Shown: positions 1-9,082, numbered from the stretch's first letter. The stretch is DNA of 64,000 bases from Ascidiimonas sp046199005 (GCA_046199005.1 CP176050.1:3224001-3288000), one strand, 5' to 3'. Translations and numbers: made by a program. The notes: generated by a model from the sequence alone, not told the origin.

Positions 1-608
1 TTTTAGGGCTGGGTGCCTTGTTATTTATCTATGCGGAAACTAATGGGATCCAAATTCCGATACTGGACGGAAAACCAAAAACCGACCTGCTTTTTCCTGA
101 AGTGGCCCTTAACCACGATCTTGGAATAGGTCTGGGTATTATCTTTATTTTGGGGCTTATTGCTGCCGCTTACAGCAGTGCAGATAGTGCACTTACCTCA
201 TTAACGACTTCTTTCTGTATCGATTTCATGAATATTGAAGGAAAACGAGAAGACAGACAGAAGACACTTCGAAAAAGGGTACACGTACTGATGAGCTTAG
301 CTCTCATTGTCGTTATCATTCTATTTAATTACATCCTGGAGAAAAATGTTATTGATGGTCTGCTTACCGTAGCCGCATACACCTACGGGCCATTACTTGG
401 TTTGTTTGCCTTTGGCATCTTTACCAAACACCCAATAAACGACCGCTACGTTCCTGTAATTTCCATGATCTCTGTAGTGCTAACAGCTATCATAGGTTAT
501 TTACCAAAAGAATATTTGGGGGGATATGAATTTGGCTATGAATTATTAATCGTTAACGGACTATTCACGTTTATAGGATTAATATTGATTCGTAGAAAGC
601 ATAACTAA
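1..608 (+). CDS. Sodium:solute symporter (SSS family), C-terminal part
   Basis: The gene enters from the left edge and is open from base 3, so only the last 201 residues are visible. They show at least five hydrophobic transmembrane segments and the A-A-Y-S-S-A-D-S-A-L-T-S motif, which resembles the conserved SSS-family segment that contributes to the sodium site. The family couples inward sodium flow to uptake of a sugar, amino acid, carboxylate or similar solute across the inner membrane. The substrate cannot be told from this fragment. The end overlaps the convergent CoA-binding gene by 30 bases. Seen: membrane segments and motif. Known: family role. The true start lies outside the window. 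Confidence 0.85.
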   Translation, partial: LGLGALLFIYAETNGIQIPILDGKPKTDLLFPEVALNHDLGIGLGIIFILGLIAAAYSSADSALTSLTTSFCIDFMNIEGKREDRQKTLRKRVHVLMSLALIVVIILFNYILEKNVIDGLLTVAAYTYGPLLGLFAFGIFTKHPINDRYVPVISMISVVLTAIIGYLPKEYLGGYEFGYELLIVNGLFTFIGLILIRRKHN

Positions 609-938
609 AGTACAGGCGACTTCTACCTCTATATTATTCGCTTCTAAAAGTTGATAGAATTCAGGATTTTCCGTTCCGGGATTGAAGATCACTCTTTGCG
701 GTTTCAATGAAATTATGTAATCATAGTACGGTTTTTGGCGAAACGGATTCATATATAGCGTAACGGTACCTACATCATCATACTTTATTAATTGGGTATC
801 GACAAGAACATCTAAAACACTACCCTTCTGCATACCAAAAGCTACGGTTTCTTTCCCTCTGTTACGTAAACTCCTGATTGCCATATTAGAATACCTATCT
901 GCGCGTAAAGAAGCACCCATTACAAGTGTTTTTGCCAT
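579..938 (-). CDS. CoA-binding (Rossmann) domain protein
   Basis: This 119-residue protein has the size and layout of single-domain CoA-binding proteins of the YccU type. The N-terminal G-A-S-L-R-A-D-R-Y-S segment matches the glycine-rich nucleotide loop, and F-N-P-G-T-E-N-P-E lies where the family has its second conserved turn. Members bind CoA through a Rossmann fold like that of succinyl-CoA synthetase alpha subunit, but their cellular role is unknown and no catalytic residue is evident here. It is cytoplasmic, with no signal peptide. It stands alone, convergent with the symporter and divergent from the TonB receptor gene. Confidence 0.8.
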   Translation of the reverse strand: MAKTLVMGASLRADRYSNMAIRSLRNRGKETVAFGMQKGSVLDVLVDTQLIKYDDVGTVTLYMNPFRQKPYYDYIISLKPQRVIFNPGTENPEFYQLLEANNIEVEVACTLVMLSTNQY

Positions 939-1008
939 TTGTTAATTTATGTTAAAGAATGTTAATAGTTGTAACATCACTTTTTATTCGTCGTCAAGTC
1001 TGTATCAA

Positions 1009-1024
1009 CCTAACGCAAGTTAGG
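1009..1024 (+). promoter_or_regulatory. Stem-loop in the leader of the TonB-dependent receptor gene
   Basis: A perfect 6-bp inverted repeat (cctaac / gttagg) encloses gcaa, a GNRA-type tetraloop. It sits 32 bases before the receptor start codon. It could be an mRNA leader structure or a protein binding site; the sequence does not decide. Confidence 0.35.
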
Positions 1025-1056
1025 CATTCATCATCAATCAAAAAACAACCTAATCA

Positions 1057-3462
1057 ATGAAAAAATCATTAATGCTTATTGCATGGATGTTATGCCTTGC
1101 ATTACAAGCACAGACCGCACCCGTCGAACCCATAAGAATTGGTTCAGTTTTCGGAAAAGTCATCGACAAAACTTTACAGCAACCCGTAAGCTATGCTGCG
1201 GTGGTAATCAAGTCTTTAATAGACGAAAGTACCATTACGGGAAGTATCACCAAAGAAGATGGAACTTTTGAGATCGAAAAGCTTCCGGAAGGCAAGATGC
1301 GATTGGAGATTCAGTTTATAGGATATAAAACCTATGTAAAGGAAATTGAAATATCCCGAAGTAATCGCAATGTTAATCTGGGAACTATTATTATCGAAGA
1401 AGAAGTAGCCGCTCTTGAAGGCGTTGAAGTAGTTGCTGAAAGATCTACCATAGAACAAAAAATCGATCGTAAAGTAATTAACGTGGGCAAAGACCTTACG
1501 ACTGCAGGTGCTACCGCAGCAGATATTATGAATAATATTCCTTCGGTAAATGTAGATCAGCAAACCGGAAACATTACACTTCGAGGTAATGCTAATGTAA
1601 GAGTTATGGTAGACGGCAAGCTTTCTAATGTACCCATAGCGCAGTTACTTCAGCAAATACCCTCTTCTTCGATCAAGAGTATTGAGCTTATTACCAACCC
1701 TTCGGCAAAATACAATCCGGAAGGTATGAGCGGTATCATCAATATAGTGCTTCATAAAAACGCCAACATTGGTTTCAATGGAAATATTAATATGGGTCTT
1801 ACGCAAGGCATCGAAGCCAAATTCAATAACTCTATAGACCTTAATTATCGCAACGGTAAGTTTAATATTTATGGAAACTTTGGCACCAACATTGGTAAAT
1901 ATATAAATGATGGTCACATTTTCAGTGTGGCTGAAAATTCGGAGCAATTTTTCGACTTCTTCAACAACAACAAATCCTATTTGTATAAAGTTGGATTCGA
2001 TTTCTATATTAACGACCACAATACATTTTCATTCTTCACAAATCAGAACATATTTGATGGTTCGGGTCGTGGTATTACTGATATTGTTTATTACAATGAA
2101 GACTTTCCGAACGAAACACAGTTTTTCAATAATATTAACGATAACCGAAGCGAACAATATAATTTCGATTACAAGCTAGCCTTTGCGAAAGAAGGACATA
2201 ACATTGAACTTGAGGTAGACCACAACAGGTTTACCAGTGATGAAGATGCCAATTTCGATTTTGAAGGTGGTACCGGAATTATTCCGGATTATATGGATTT
2301 TGTGGATACCAACCGGGATCAGACCTTTATTAATCTTGATTATGTAAATCCGTTATCAGAAAAATCCAAATTGGAAGCCGGCCTGGAAGCGCGTTACTTT
2401 AATACAGATGTGGATTATGAATCTACCGGACTCACCTTTAATTCCAGTGGCGTATTGAGACCGACACCAGATACCGATTTTGAATATCAAATGGATATTT
2501 ACTCTGCCTATGCGACTTTCGGACAGAACTTTGAGAAATGGTCGTATCAGGTAGGTGTTCGGTTTGAAGATGTAAATGTAAAAGCAGATACCAACACGGT
2601 TCGCGCCTTCACCGATAAATACACGCAGCTATATCCGTCGGCATTTGTTACGTATCGACCCTCGGAGAAAAATCAGTATCAACTAAGTCTGAGTCGTAGA
2701 GTAGACCGACCAGGATTGGAACAGGTTAATCCGATTCGGGAATGGGCAACTCCTTTGATATCATCTTTTGGGAATCCGCAACTCATACCGCAGTTCACGA
2801 ATTCTGTGGAGGCTAATTACACACGAAGATTAGAAAAAGGTAGTGTTACCGCAGGAGTATTTTACAGAAGAATTGAAGATGAAATTAACAGGGCAGTCTA
2901 TCTTGATGAGCTTGATGAAAATAAACTCATTCTTACGTTTGATAATTTTGATAACAACTCCTCGTATGGATTTGAGCTATCCAGTAATTACAAACCCGCC
3001 AAGTGGTGGAACTTTAATGCCAGTTTTGATTTTTTCTCTCAAAAACAACGCGGATTTGTAGGGACAGAACAAGTTGAGATCACGAATACAGCCTGGAACG
3101 CTCGTATGAATAATAATTTCATCGCAACCAAAAAACTCACATTCTCGGTATTTGGCTTTTATAGGGGAACCAATAAAACCTTACAGTTTGAATTGGAGCC
3201 GATGTATTTCGTGAATGTTGGAGCCCGTTACTCTTTTGCAGACCGAAAAGGTACCTTGAGTTTTAATCTGAATGATATCTTCAATACCATGCAATTTGCC
3301 TTCGACGGCCAACGCCCTTTCAGACAGATCGGTGATTTTAATTGGGAAAGCAATACGATCTATGTCGGACTGTCTTATCGCTTTGGCAGCGGAAAAAACA
3401 GAGCTTTACGAAGAAAGAACAGAGACAATAATACCAAACGTGGTAGTGGCGGCATCTTATAG
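1057..3462 (+). CDS. TonB-dependent receptor, CarboxypepD_reg-like/OMP_b-brl_3 type
   Basis: This 801-residue outer-membrane receptor starts with a Sec signal peptide (about residues 1-20, ending LQAQ-T). A carboxypeptidase-regulatory-like beta-sandwich follows (about 32-115, with G-K-V-I-D near its start), then a TonB plug (about 140-235: A-A-D-I-M-N-N-I-P-S-V, later G-M-S-G-I-I-N-I-V) and a long beta-barrel rich in aromatic strands. The family imports ligands too large for porins, using energy from TonB-ExbBD. There is no SusD-like gene beside it, so it is not a typical polysaccharide-utilisation pair, and the ligand is unknown. The last 20 residues are strongly basic. The gene is monocistronic and followed by a strong terminator. 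Confidence 0.9.
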   Translation: MKKSLMLIAWMLCLALQAQTAPVEPIRIGSVFGKVIDKTLQQPVSYAAVVIKSLIDESTITGSITKEDGTFEIEKLPEGKMRLEIQFIGYKTYVKEIEISRSNRNVNLGTIIIEEEVAALEGVEVVAERSTIEQKIDRKVINVGKDLTTAGATAADIMNNIPSVNVDQQTGNITLRGNANVRVMVDGKLSNVPIAQLLQQIPSSSIKSIELITNPSAKYNPEGMSGIINIVLHKNANIGFNGNINMGLTQGIEAKFNNSIDLNYRNGKFNIYGNFGTNIGKYINDGHIFSVAENSEQFFDFFNNNKSYLYKVGFDFYINDHNTFSFFTNQNIFDGSGRGITDIVYYNEDFPNETQFFNNINDNRSEQYNFDYKLAFAKEGHNIELEVDHNRFTSDEDANFDFEGGTGIIPDYMDFVDTNRDQTFINLDYVNPLSEKSKLEAGLEARYFNTDVDYESTGLTFNSSGVLRPTPDTDFEYQMDIYSAYATFGQNFEKWSYQVGVRFEDVNVKADTNTVRAFTDKYTQLYPSAFVTYRPSEKNQYQLSLSRRVDRPGLEQVNPIREWATPLISSFGNPQLIPQFTNSVEANYTRRLEKGSVTAGVFYRRIEDEINRAVYLDELDENKLILTFDNFDNNSSYGFELSSNYKPAKWWNFNASFDFFSQKQRGFVGTEQVEITNTAWNARMNNNFIATKKLTFSVFGFYRGTNKTLQFELEPMYFVNVGARYSFADRKGTLSFNLNDIFNTMQFAFDGQRPFRQIGDFNWESNTIYVGLSYRFGSGKNRALRRKNRDNNTKRGSGGIL

Positions 3463-3527
3463 CAAACAAGTACTGTCTTAGCAATTTTTATAGTTGATGG
3501 TTAGTTTTTTTAATTGCTAAGCTTTAG

Positions 3528-3562
3528 AAATCCGGAGAGATCATTCTCTTCGGATTTTTTTT
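3528..3562 (+). terminator. Rho-independent terminator of the TonB receptor gene
   Basis: A 13-bp stem with one G-U pair (3528-3540 with 3545-3557) and a 4-base loop is followed directly by a run of T. It lies 66 bases after the receptor stop codon. Confidence 0.85.
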
Positions 3563-3573
3563 ATAGATGTATA

Positions 3574-3619
3574 TTAAAAAAACCGTCAAAATCAAATAGT
3601 AAGTTTGACCTTGACGGTT
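3574..3619 (-). terminator. Terminator of the fabH-like gene
   Basis: The inverted repeat aaccgtcaa (3581-3589) / ttgacggtt (3611-3619) is followed on the minus strand by seven T. It lies 24 bases beyond the ketosynthase stop codon. The loop is 21 bases, with some further internal pairing possible. Confidence 0.7.
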
Positions 3620-3642
3620 CTTTAAAAGACAGTGCGTTTATA

Positions 3643-4650
3643 CTACCATTTAATAATGGCACTACCCCAGGTAAAACCACTACCAAAAGCAGCGAGTACT
3701 ACCGTGTCTCCATCTTTTATTTTTCCTTTTTCCCATGCTTCCGTAAGTGCAATAGGTATAGATGCTGCAGTGGTATTTCCGTAGAACATAATATTGTTAT
3801 ACACCTGATCGTCAGACAACTGAAATTTCTTTTGAACGAACTGAGATATTCTGAGGTTTGCCTGATGCGGAATCAACATATCTATATCTGCGGGAGTTAA
3901 TCCGTTAGCCTGTAGTCCTTCCATAATAACCTCACTAAAACGCACCACCGCATTTTTAAATACGAACTGCCCATTCATGTAAGGAGTATAAGAAGTATCA
4001 TCAGGATCATTTTCTTTGAGAATATCGGTAACCCAACGCTTCCCCATACCAGGAGCAATCACCGTTAATTCTTCGGCATGTTGCCCTTCAGAATGCATAT
4101 GAGTAGATAAAATCCCTTTGGTATTATCGGTTTCGCGGCTTACAACAGCAGCACCGGCTCCGTCTCCGAAAATTACAGATACGCTTCGACCTCTGGTAGT
4201 CATATCTAAACCTGCAGAATGCAACTCAGATCCAATAACTAGTATATTTTTATACATGCCCGTTTTCACAAATTGATCTGCCACGGAAAGGGCATAAATA
4301 AATCCCGAACATTGATTCCTTATATCTAGGGCACCAATTGTATCAATACCCAGATCTCTTTGAACCAGAACCCCGGGACCCGGAAAATAATAATCAGGAC
4401 TTAGTGTGGCAAAAACAATAAAATCGATATCATCTTTTGAAATGCCTGCTCTTTCAATAGCAATTTTTGCTGCCTTCACTCCCATGGAAGTGGTTGTATC
4501 TGTACCCGGTATTACATGCCGTCTTTCTTTAATACCAGTTCGTTCCTGGATCCACTCATCACTGGTATCCATTATTTTGGAGAGATCGTCATTGGTAACG
4601 ATATTCTCTGGCACGTAGTAACCCAGTCCTGTTATTTTCGAATTGTACAT
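3643..4650 (-). CDS. fabH: 3-oxoacyl-ACP synthase III (FabH-type ketosynthase)
   Basis: This 335-residue thiolase-fold enzyme is full length for KAS III. The catalytic triad is visible: Cys114 in R-N-Q-C-S-G-F, His262 in I-P-H-Q-A-N-L-R-I and Asn292 in Y-G-N-T-T-A-A-S-I-P, and the terminal G-S-G-F-T-W-G loop is intact. FabH condenses an acyl-CoA with malonyl-ACP to start fatty acid synthesis in the cytoplasm. The gene stands alone here, not beside rpmF and plsX where the main bacterial fabH often lies, so it could be a second paralogue with another primer preference. Family assignment is firm; the exact substrate is inferred. Confidence 0.9.
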   Translation of the reverse strand: MYNSKITGLGYYVPENIVTNDDLSKIMDTSDEWIQERTGIKERRHVIPGTDTTTSMGVKAAKIAIERAGISKDDIDFIVFATLSPDYYFPGPGVLVQRDLGIDTIGALDIRNQCSGFIYALSVADQFVKTGMYKNILVIGSELHSAGLDMTTRGRSVSVIFGDGAGAAVVSRETDNTKGILSTHMHSEGQHAEELTVIAPGMGKRWVTDILKENDPDDTSYTPYMNGQFVFKNAVVRFSEVIMEGLQANGLTPADIDMLIPHQANLRISQFVQKKFQLSDDQVYNNIMFYGNTTAASIPIALTEAWEKGKIKDGDTVVLAAFGSGFTWGSAIIKW

Positions 4651-4807
4651 TCTAATATTTGCTTATTTGAATTAATACTTTGATTAAAATTACGATTATT
4701 TTAAAAATAGCCTCGCAATTTAAGCATTATTGCAAAATGATCTATGCTAAAAGATCGCATCAGCCATAAATGATAAGCCTCTACAGGTATTGAAACATAG
4801 CCGGTTG

Positions 4808-6121
4808 CTACTGAGATATGTATTTTCTGAAATTATTGACCTCTACTTTTGCTTTAAGGTCGTGTAAAAGATTATAGAGTCCGAAAAACGTACGGTTTAT
4901 ATATAAAAAATGCTTTGAACCCCTGTTGCCGTTCATTTTTTTGATTTGATCATCCTTGGAATACCTCTGACTAAGATCGGTGATGTGATTCCAAAATTTA
5001 GGATCTCCAAAGTCGAATGTATCTGAATTGAACGGAGAAGTAAACAACCCTAACATTTCTTTGAAAAGTGCTTTGAAAAACTTTAATTCCGAAGCAGAAT
5101 CTTCTTCCCGTAAAATTTCCAATTGATACATTTTCTCCATAAAAATACGGTCGTTTTCAAAATTCTCTTTTTTAGCCAATTCAAAATAAGGCACGTAAAA
5201 TTCTTCTGGAATCTCTTTAATGCATCCAAAGTCGATAGCGATAAGCTCATTGTCTTCACTCACAAGAAAGTTACCCGGATGCGGATCTGCATGCACTTTA
5301 CGCAAAATATGCATTTGAAACATATAAAAATCCCATAATGCCTGACCAAGTTTGTTCCCCGTTTCCTGACTAAAATTCGTCTTGGCAAATTCACTTAAAT
5401 GAGTGCCATGCATCCAGTCCATCGTTATAATACGCTCACTGGACAATTCCGGATAATAATCTGGAAATTGCATATAAGGTATGACAGAACAGGCTTCAGT
5501 AATTTCCTGACTTTGGGAAATTTCAAGAATATAATTTGTTTCTTCGATTAATTTATTTTCGACCTCTTTAAAGTATTTATCAGAATCCCTTCCTTTGAGG
5601 TTGAACATTCGAATGGCGATGGGTTTTACCAACGCAAGATCACTACTAATACTTTCTGCTACGCCTGGATACTGAATTTTAACCGCCAATTCCTTCCCAT
5701 TTAAAGATGCCTTATGTACTTGCCCGATACTTGCAGCATTAATAGAATCAGGAGAAAAAGTATCATAAATATCTTCGGGATACTTACCCAGATACTTCCG
5801 GAAGGTTTTCCGTACCAAAGGAGCAGACAGTGGAGGGACCGAAAATTGAGCAAGTGAAAATTTCTCTACGTATGCACTTGGCAGCAAACTCTTTTCCATA
5901 CTCAACATCTGAGCAACCTTTAAAGCACTACCTTTTAAGCTTTTTAAACCATCATAAATGTCTTCTGCATTTTCTTCATTGAGCTTATCTTTACTGATTT
6001 CAGGATTGATGAGCTTTTCTCCGTAATATTTGAGATAGTTTCCACCTATTTTTACTCCCGTCTGAACAAGTTTTCCTGCTCTTTCTATCTTGCTTGTAGG
6101 TATTCTGTCTAAGGTTTTCAA
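4808..6121 (-). CDS. AarF/ABC1/UbiB-type atypical kinase
   Basis: This 437-residue protein carries the hallmarks of the ABC1/ADCK/UbiB family. The family-specific K-G-S-A-L-K-V-A-Q-M motif (near residue 65), the alanine-rich loop A-A-S-I-G-Q-V-H-K-A, the A-V-K-I-Q-Y-P-G lysine strand, the E-x-N-Y helix, the catalytic loop H-A-D-P-H-P-G-N and the metal-binding I-D-F-G are all present. Relatives support quinone or lipid metabolism as ATP-binding kinase-like proteins. Flavobacteria make menaquinone, so a ubiquinone role is doubtful. It lies 10 bases after the TetR-type gene and is probably cotranscribed with it. No clear membrane segment is seen at the C-terminus. Confidence 0.88.
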   Translation of the reverse strand: MKTLDRIPTSKIERAGKLVQTGVKIGGNYLKYYGEKLINPEISKDKLNEENAEDIYDGLKSLKGSALKVAQMLSMEKSLLPSAYVEKFSLAQFSVPPLSAPLVRKTFRKYLGKYPEDIYDTFSPDSINAASIGQVHKASLNGKELAVKIQYPGVAESISSDLALVKPIAIRMFNLKGRDSDKYFKEVENKLIEETNYILEISQSQEITEACSVIPYMQFPDYYPELSSERIITMDWMHGTHLSEFAKTNFSQETGNKLGQALWDFYMFQMHILRKVHADPHPGNFLVSEDNELIAIDFGCIKEIPEEFYVPYFELAKKENFENDRIFMEKMYQLEILREEDSASELKFFKALFKEMLGLFTSPFNSDTFDFGDPKFWNHITDLSQRYSKDDQIKKMNGNRGSKHFLYINRTFFGLYNLLHDLKAKVEVNNFRKYISQ

Positions 6122-6131
6122 AGGCGCTTAT

Positions 6132-6797
6132 TTAGTTTTTGTTTTCTTTCCATAAGAACTTGCCAAAATCAATAATACTATCCAGTGGTGTATTATCAAA
6201 AACATCAAAAATTGTATTTACAGATTTCTCGATAGCCACATCTGTTTTTTCAAATCCTGCTGAAGTATCTTCCATCCAAAATTTCAATAGAAATAAGAAC
6301 TGTAACCATGCCCCTTCTGAAAATATCTTAGGTGAACGTTGTGTTATTTTATAAGGCTTGTCTGCATTGCGATCATCAATTAATTCCGTAGCATACTCCT
6401 TAATATGACTCCGTAATCCTTTTAACTGATCAAGGTTTTTCAGCATATTCTTATGAGCACTTAGAGTGAACAAAATATAACTGCGGTTAAGTGTGAGATT
6501 CTCAAACATCGTGAAAAAGAAGGAAAGCATTTTTTCACGATTGCCATACTGCTGATAGTTTTTATCCTTTTCGATCAGATGAACGGTCTGGGTGTAAAAA
6601 TGATTCCATATAGCTCTCTTTAAGGCTTCAAAAGAACCAAAAAATTGGTAAAATTGCGATTCCTCAATTTTTAGCTCTTTGCAGAACTTAAATATAGATG
6701 TTGGCTCTTTTTCATGTTCCAGCACATGTTGCATGTAATGACTCATGATTTTTGAAGCATCAACTTTAATTTCTGTCTTTTTTTTAGTAGTAGCCAT
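6132..6797 (-). CDS. TetR/AcrR-type transcriptional regulator
   Basis: This 221-residue protein has a TetR-like N-terminus: a basic tail, then a helix-turn-helix around residues 30-60 (I-F-K-F-C-K-E-L-K-I then F-Y-Q-F-F-G-S-F-E-A-L). A mostly helical ligand-binding part follows, with many aromatic residues. It is the first gene of a two-gene unit with the AarF-like kinase and reads from its own -7 element (6817-6824). This suggests it controls that unit, perhaps sensing a lipid or quinone-like ligand; this is inference. The HTH is somewhat divergent from classical TetR, but the fold prediction is good. Confidence 0.8.
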   Translation of the reverse strand: MATTKKKTEIKVDASKIMSHYMQHVLEHEKEPTSIFKFCKELKIEESQFYQFFGSFEALKRAIWNHFYTQTVHLIEKDKNYQQYGNREKMLSFFFTMFENLTLNRSYILFTLSAHKNMLKNLDQLKGLRSHIKEYATELIDDRNADKPYKITQRSPKIFSEGAWLQFLFLLKFWMEDTSAGFEKTDVAIEKSVNTIFDVFDNTPLDSIIDFGKFLWKENKN

Positions 6798-6816
6798 ACC
6801 TTGTTTTATTTCTATT

Positions 6817-6824
6817 CAAAAATA
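6817..6824 (-). promoter_or_regulatory. -7 promoter element of the TetR-aarF unit
   Basis: On the minus strand this reads TATTTTTG, an exact match to the Bacteroidota TAnnTTTG -7 consensus, 19 bases before the TetR-type start codon. No TTG is found at the ideal -33 spacing. Confidence 0.55.
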
Positions 6825-6896
6825 CAAAATGTTTGATCTTTAATCGTCAAGTTTGAACAATATTTAACAGATTAAGATGTAGTGAAAATACGAAAG

Positions 6897-6930
6897 AAAA
6901 AGCGCATCCACGAGAATGAATGCGCTTTTT
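6897..6930. terminator. Perfect terminator-like hairpin between divergent genes
   Basis: An 11-bp perfect stem (aaaaagcgcat 6897-6907 with atgcgcttttt 6920-6930) and a 12-base loop has a T-rich end on both strands. It lies between the divergent TetR-type gene and htpG, so it is not at the 3' end of any recognised gene. The rest of the 393-base gap (6798-7190) is AT-rich and holds no ORF I can defend. Confidence 0.6.
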
Positions 6931-7030
6931 AACAACCTAACCAATAAATAAACAAACCAATTATAGGAATTTTTAATATTTTATTTCATAGCAATTGTAA
7001 TCCCAATAATACAATGTAAAAGTAAATAAT

Positions 7031-7075
7031 GTTTAACTAAAAACCAAATATGTTAAACAAAAAAATATGTTAAAC
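7031..7075. promoter_or_regulatory. Three GTTTAAC/GTTAAAC boxes upstream of htpG
   Basis: The heptamer GTTTAAC (7031-7037) and two copies of its reverse complement GTTAAAC (7052-7058, 7069-7075) lie 116-160 bases before htpG. The two direct copies are also embedded in a longer shared atatgttaaac. The arrangement is that of a possible repressor or activator operator. Confidence 0.35.
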
Positions 7076-7190
7076 TTTTGCAAATCTCTTCAAACTGCTT
7101 ATATAATGACAACTTGGCAGAAAATACATCTATGGTACTTTTTTTGAAAAGCTTTGTGTTATTAATCGTTAAATCTAAAAAAACTTACAT

Positions 7191-9062
7191 ATGGCAAAGG
7201 GTAAAATTAATGTTTCGGTAGAAAACATTTTTCCACTTATCAAAAAGTTCCTCTACAGTGATCACGAAATCTTTCTACGAGAACTTATATCTAATGCAAC
7301 AGACGCTACGCTCAAACTAAAACACTTAACCAATATTGGTGAGGCAAAGGTCGAGTACGGCAATCCTAAGATCGAGGTGAAACTCGACAAGGAAGGCAAA
7401 AAAATTCATGTAATTGATCAGGGGATAGGTATGACCGCCGAAGAGGTGAAGAAATACATTAATGAGGTAGCCTTTTCCGGAGCGGAGGAATTTGTTGAAA
7501 AATACAAAGACAGCGCAAAAGATGCTGGCATCATAGGGCACTTTGGTCTTGGTTTTTACTCAGCATTTATGGTAGCAGATAAAGTAGAAATAATCACCAA
7601 GAGTTATAAAGACGAACCTGCTGCACACTGGATCTGCGATGGTAGCCCTGAATTCTCAATGAAGAAAGCAGATAAAACCGAAAGAGGTAGCGAAATCATT
7701 CTGCACATCGCTGAGGATTCTACCGAGTTCTTAGAAGATAGCAAAATAAGAGAGCTGCTTACAAAATATAACAAATTCATGCCTGTTCCAATTAAGTTCG
7801 GAACCAAAGAAAAGAAAGTAAAAGTCGAAGGCAGTGAAGAAGAAGAAACGGTTACCGTAGATGATATCATTAATAATCCTGAACCTGCTTGGACCAAGCA
7901 GCCTGCAGACCTTAAAGAAGAAGACTATAAGAGTTTTTATAGAGAACTGTACCCTATGCAGTTTGAAGAACCTCTTTTCAATATCCATCTGAATGTAGAT
8001 TATCCGTTTAATCTGACAGGTATTCTATATTTTCCAAAGCTTAAAAACGAATTAAACCTTCAAAAGGATCGTATTCAGCTCTATCAAAATCAAGTGTTTG
8101 TAACCGATAATGTAGAGGGTATCGTTCCTGAGTTTCTTACGATGCTTAAAGGAGTCATTGATTCTCCTGATATTCCTTTGAATGTTTCAAGATCTTATTT
8201 ACAGGCCGATGGTAACGTAAAGAAAATATCAAGCTATATCACCAGAAAAGTAGGTGATAAACTAAATTCACTTTTCAAAGACAACCGTGAAGATTTTGAA
8301 AGCAAGTGGAACGATATTAAAATCGTCATCGAATATGGAATGCTTTCTGAAGATAAATTTTTTGAAAAAGCGAATAAATTTGCACTCTACCCTAACGTAG
8401 ATGGAGACTTCTTTACGTTTGAAGAATTGAAAGACAAGATTAAAGATCATCAAACCGACAAAGATGAGAAACTTGTGATTCTTTATGCCAGTGATAAAGA
8501 AGCGCAGCACGCATATATCGAAGAAGCAAAAGCCAAAGGCTACGAAGTGCTGTTATTGGATTCTCCTATTGTTCCTCATTTAATCCAAAAGCTGGAAGCT
8601 GAAAACGAAAAAACTTCATTTGTACGTGTAGACAGTGATGCAATAGACAATCTGATCAAGAAAGAAGATGAGACACCTTCAAAACTTACAGATGAGGAAA
8701 AAGAAAAGCTTACCACTTTACTTGGCGAAATCATTCCTAAAGAACGTTATGCTGTTCAACTGGAAGCCAGAGATAGTGAGGCGGCTCCTTTTATTATTAC
8801 CCAACCTGAGTTCATGCGGCGCATGAAAGAAATGAATGCTACCGGTGGCGGTATGTTTGGAATGGGACACATGCCAGAAATGTACAATGTAGTAGTAAAC
8901 ACGAATCATGAATTGGTATCTCAAATATTAAATACCAAAACCAGACCCAAGCAAGAAAGATTGGTAAATCAATCCCTCGATCTGGCCAGACTTTCGCAAG
9001 GTTTATTAAAAGGTGAGGAGCTCACCAAATTTGTGAAAAGGAGTTTCGATATGATCAAATAA
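7191..9062 (+). CDS. htpG: Molecular chaperone HtpG (Hsp90)
   Basis: This 623-residue protein is the usual length for bacterial Hsp90, a cytoplasmic ATP-dependent dimeric chaperone that remodels client proteins. The GHKL ATPase domain (about 1-215) shows the E-L-I-S-N-A-x-D-A helix, D-Q-G-I-G-M and G-x-F-G-L-G-F-Y-S motifs. A short charged stretch near 205-225 (E-G-S-E-E-E-E) precedes the middle domain, where L-N-V-S-R-S-Y-L-Q carries the catalytic-loop Arg. The C-terminal dimerisation domain ends with the usual helices. The 5' region carries repeated GTTTAAC boxes. No heat-shock sigma site of the enterobacterial kind is seen. Confidence 0.97.
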   Translation: MAKGKINVSVENIFPLIKKFLYSDHEIFLRELISNATDATLKLKHLTNIGEAKVEYGNPKIEVKLDKEGKKIHVIDQGIGMTAEEVKKYINEVAFSGAEEFVEKYKDSAKDAGIIGHFGLGFYSAFMVADKVEIITKSYKDEPAAHWICDGSPEFSMKKADKTERGSEIILHIAEDSTEFLEDSKIRELLTKYNKFMPVPIKFGTKEKKVKVEGSEEEETVTVDDIINNPEPAWTKQPADLKEEDYKSFYRELYPMQFEEPLFNIHLNVDYPFNLTGILYFPKLKNELNLQKDRIQLYQNQVFVTDNVEGIVPEFLTMLKGVIDSPDIPLNVSRSYLQADGNVKKISSYITRKVGDKLNSLFKDNREDFESKWNDIKIVIEYGMLSEDKFFEKANKFALYPNVDGDFFTFEELKDKIKDHQTDKDEKLVILYASDKEAQHAYIEEAKAKGYEVLLLDSPIVPHLIQKLEAENEKTSFVRVDSDAIDNLIKKEDETPSKLTDEEKEKLTTLLGEIIPKERYAVQLEARDSEAAPFIITQPEFMRRMKEMNATGGGMFGMGHMPEMYNVVVNTNHELVSQILNTKTRPKQERLVNQSLDLARLSQGLLKGEELTKFVKRSFDMIK

Positions 9063-9082
9063 TTTTTCTATTCTAAAATAAC

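Noticed and set aside
3514..3900. A 128-codon plus-strand ORF
   Set aside because: It begins inside the terminator of the receptor gene and runs antisense to fabH.
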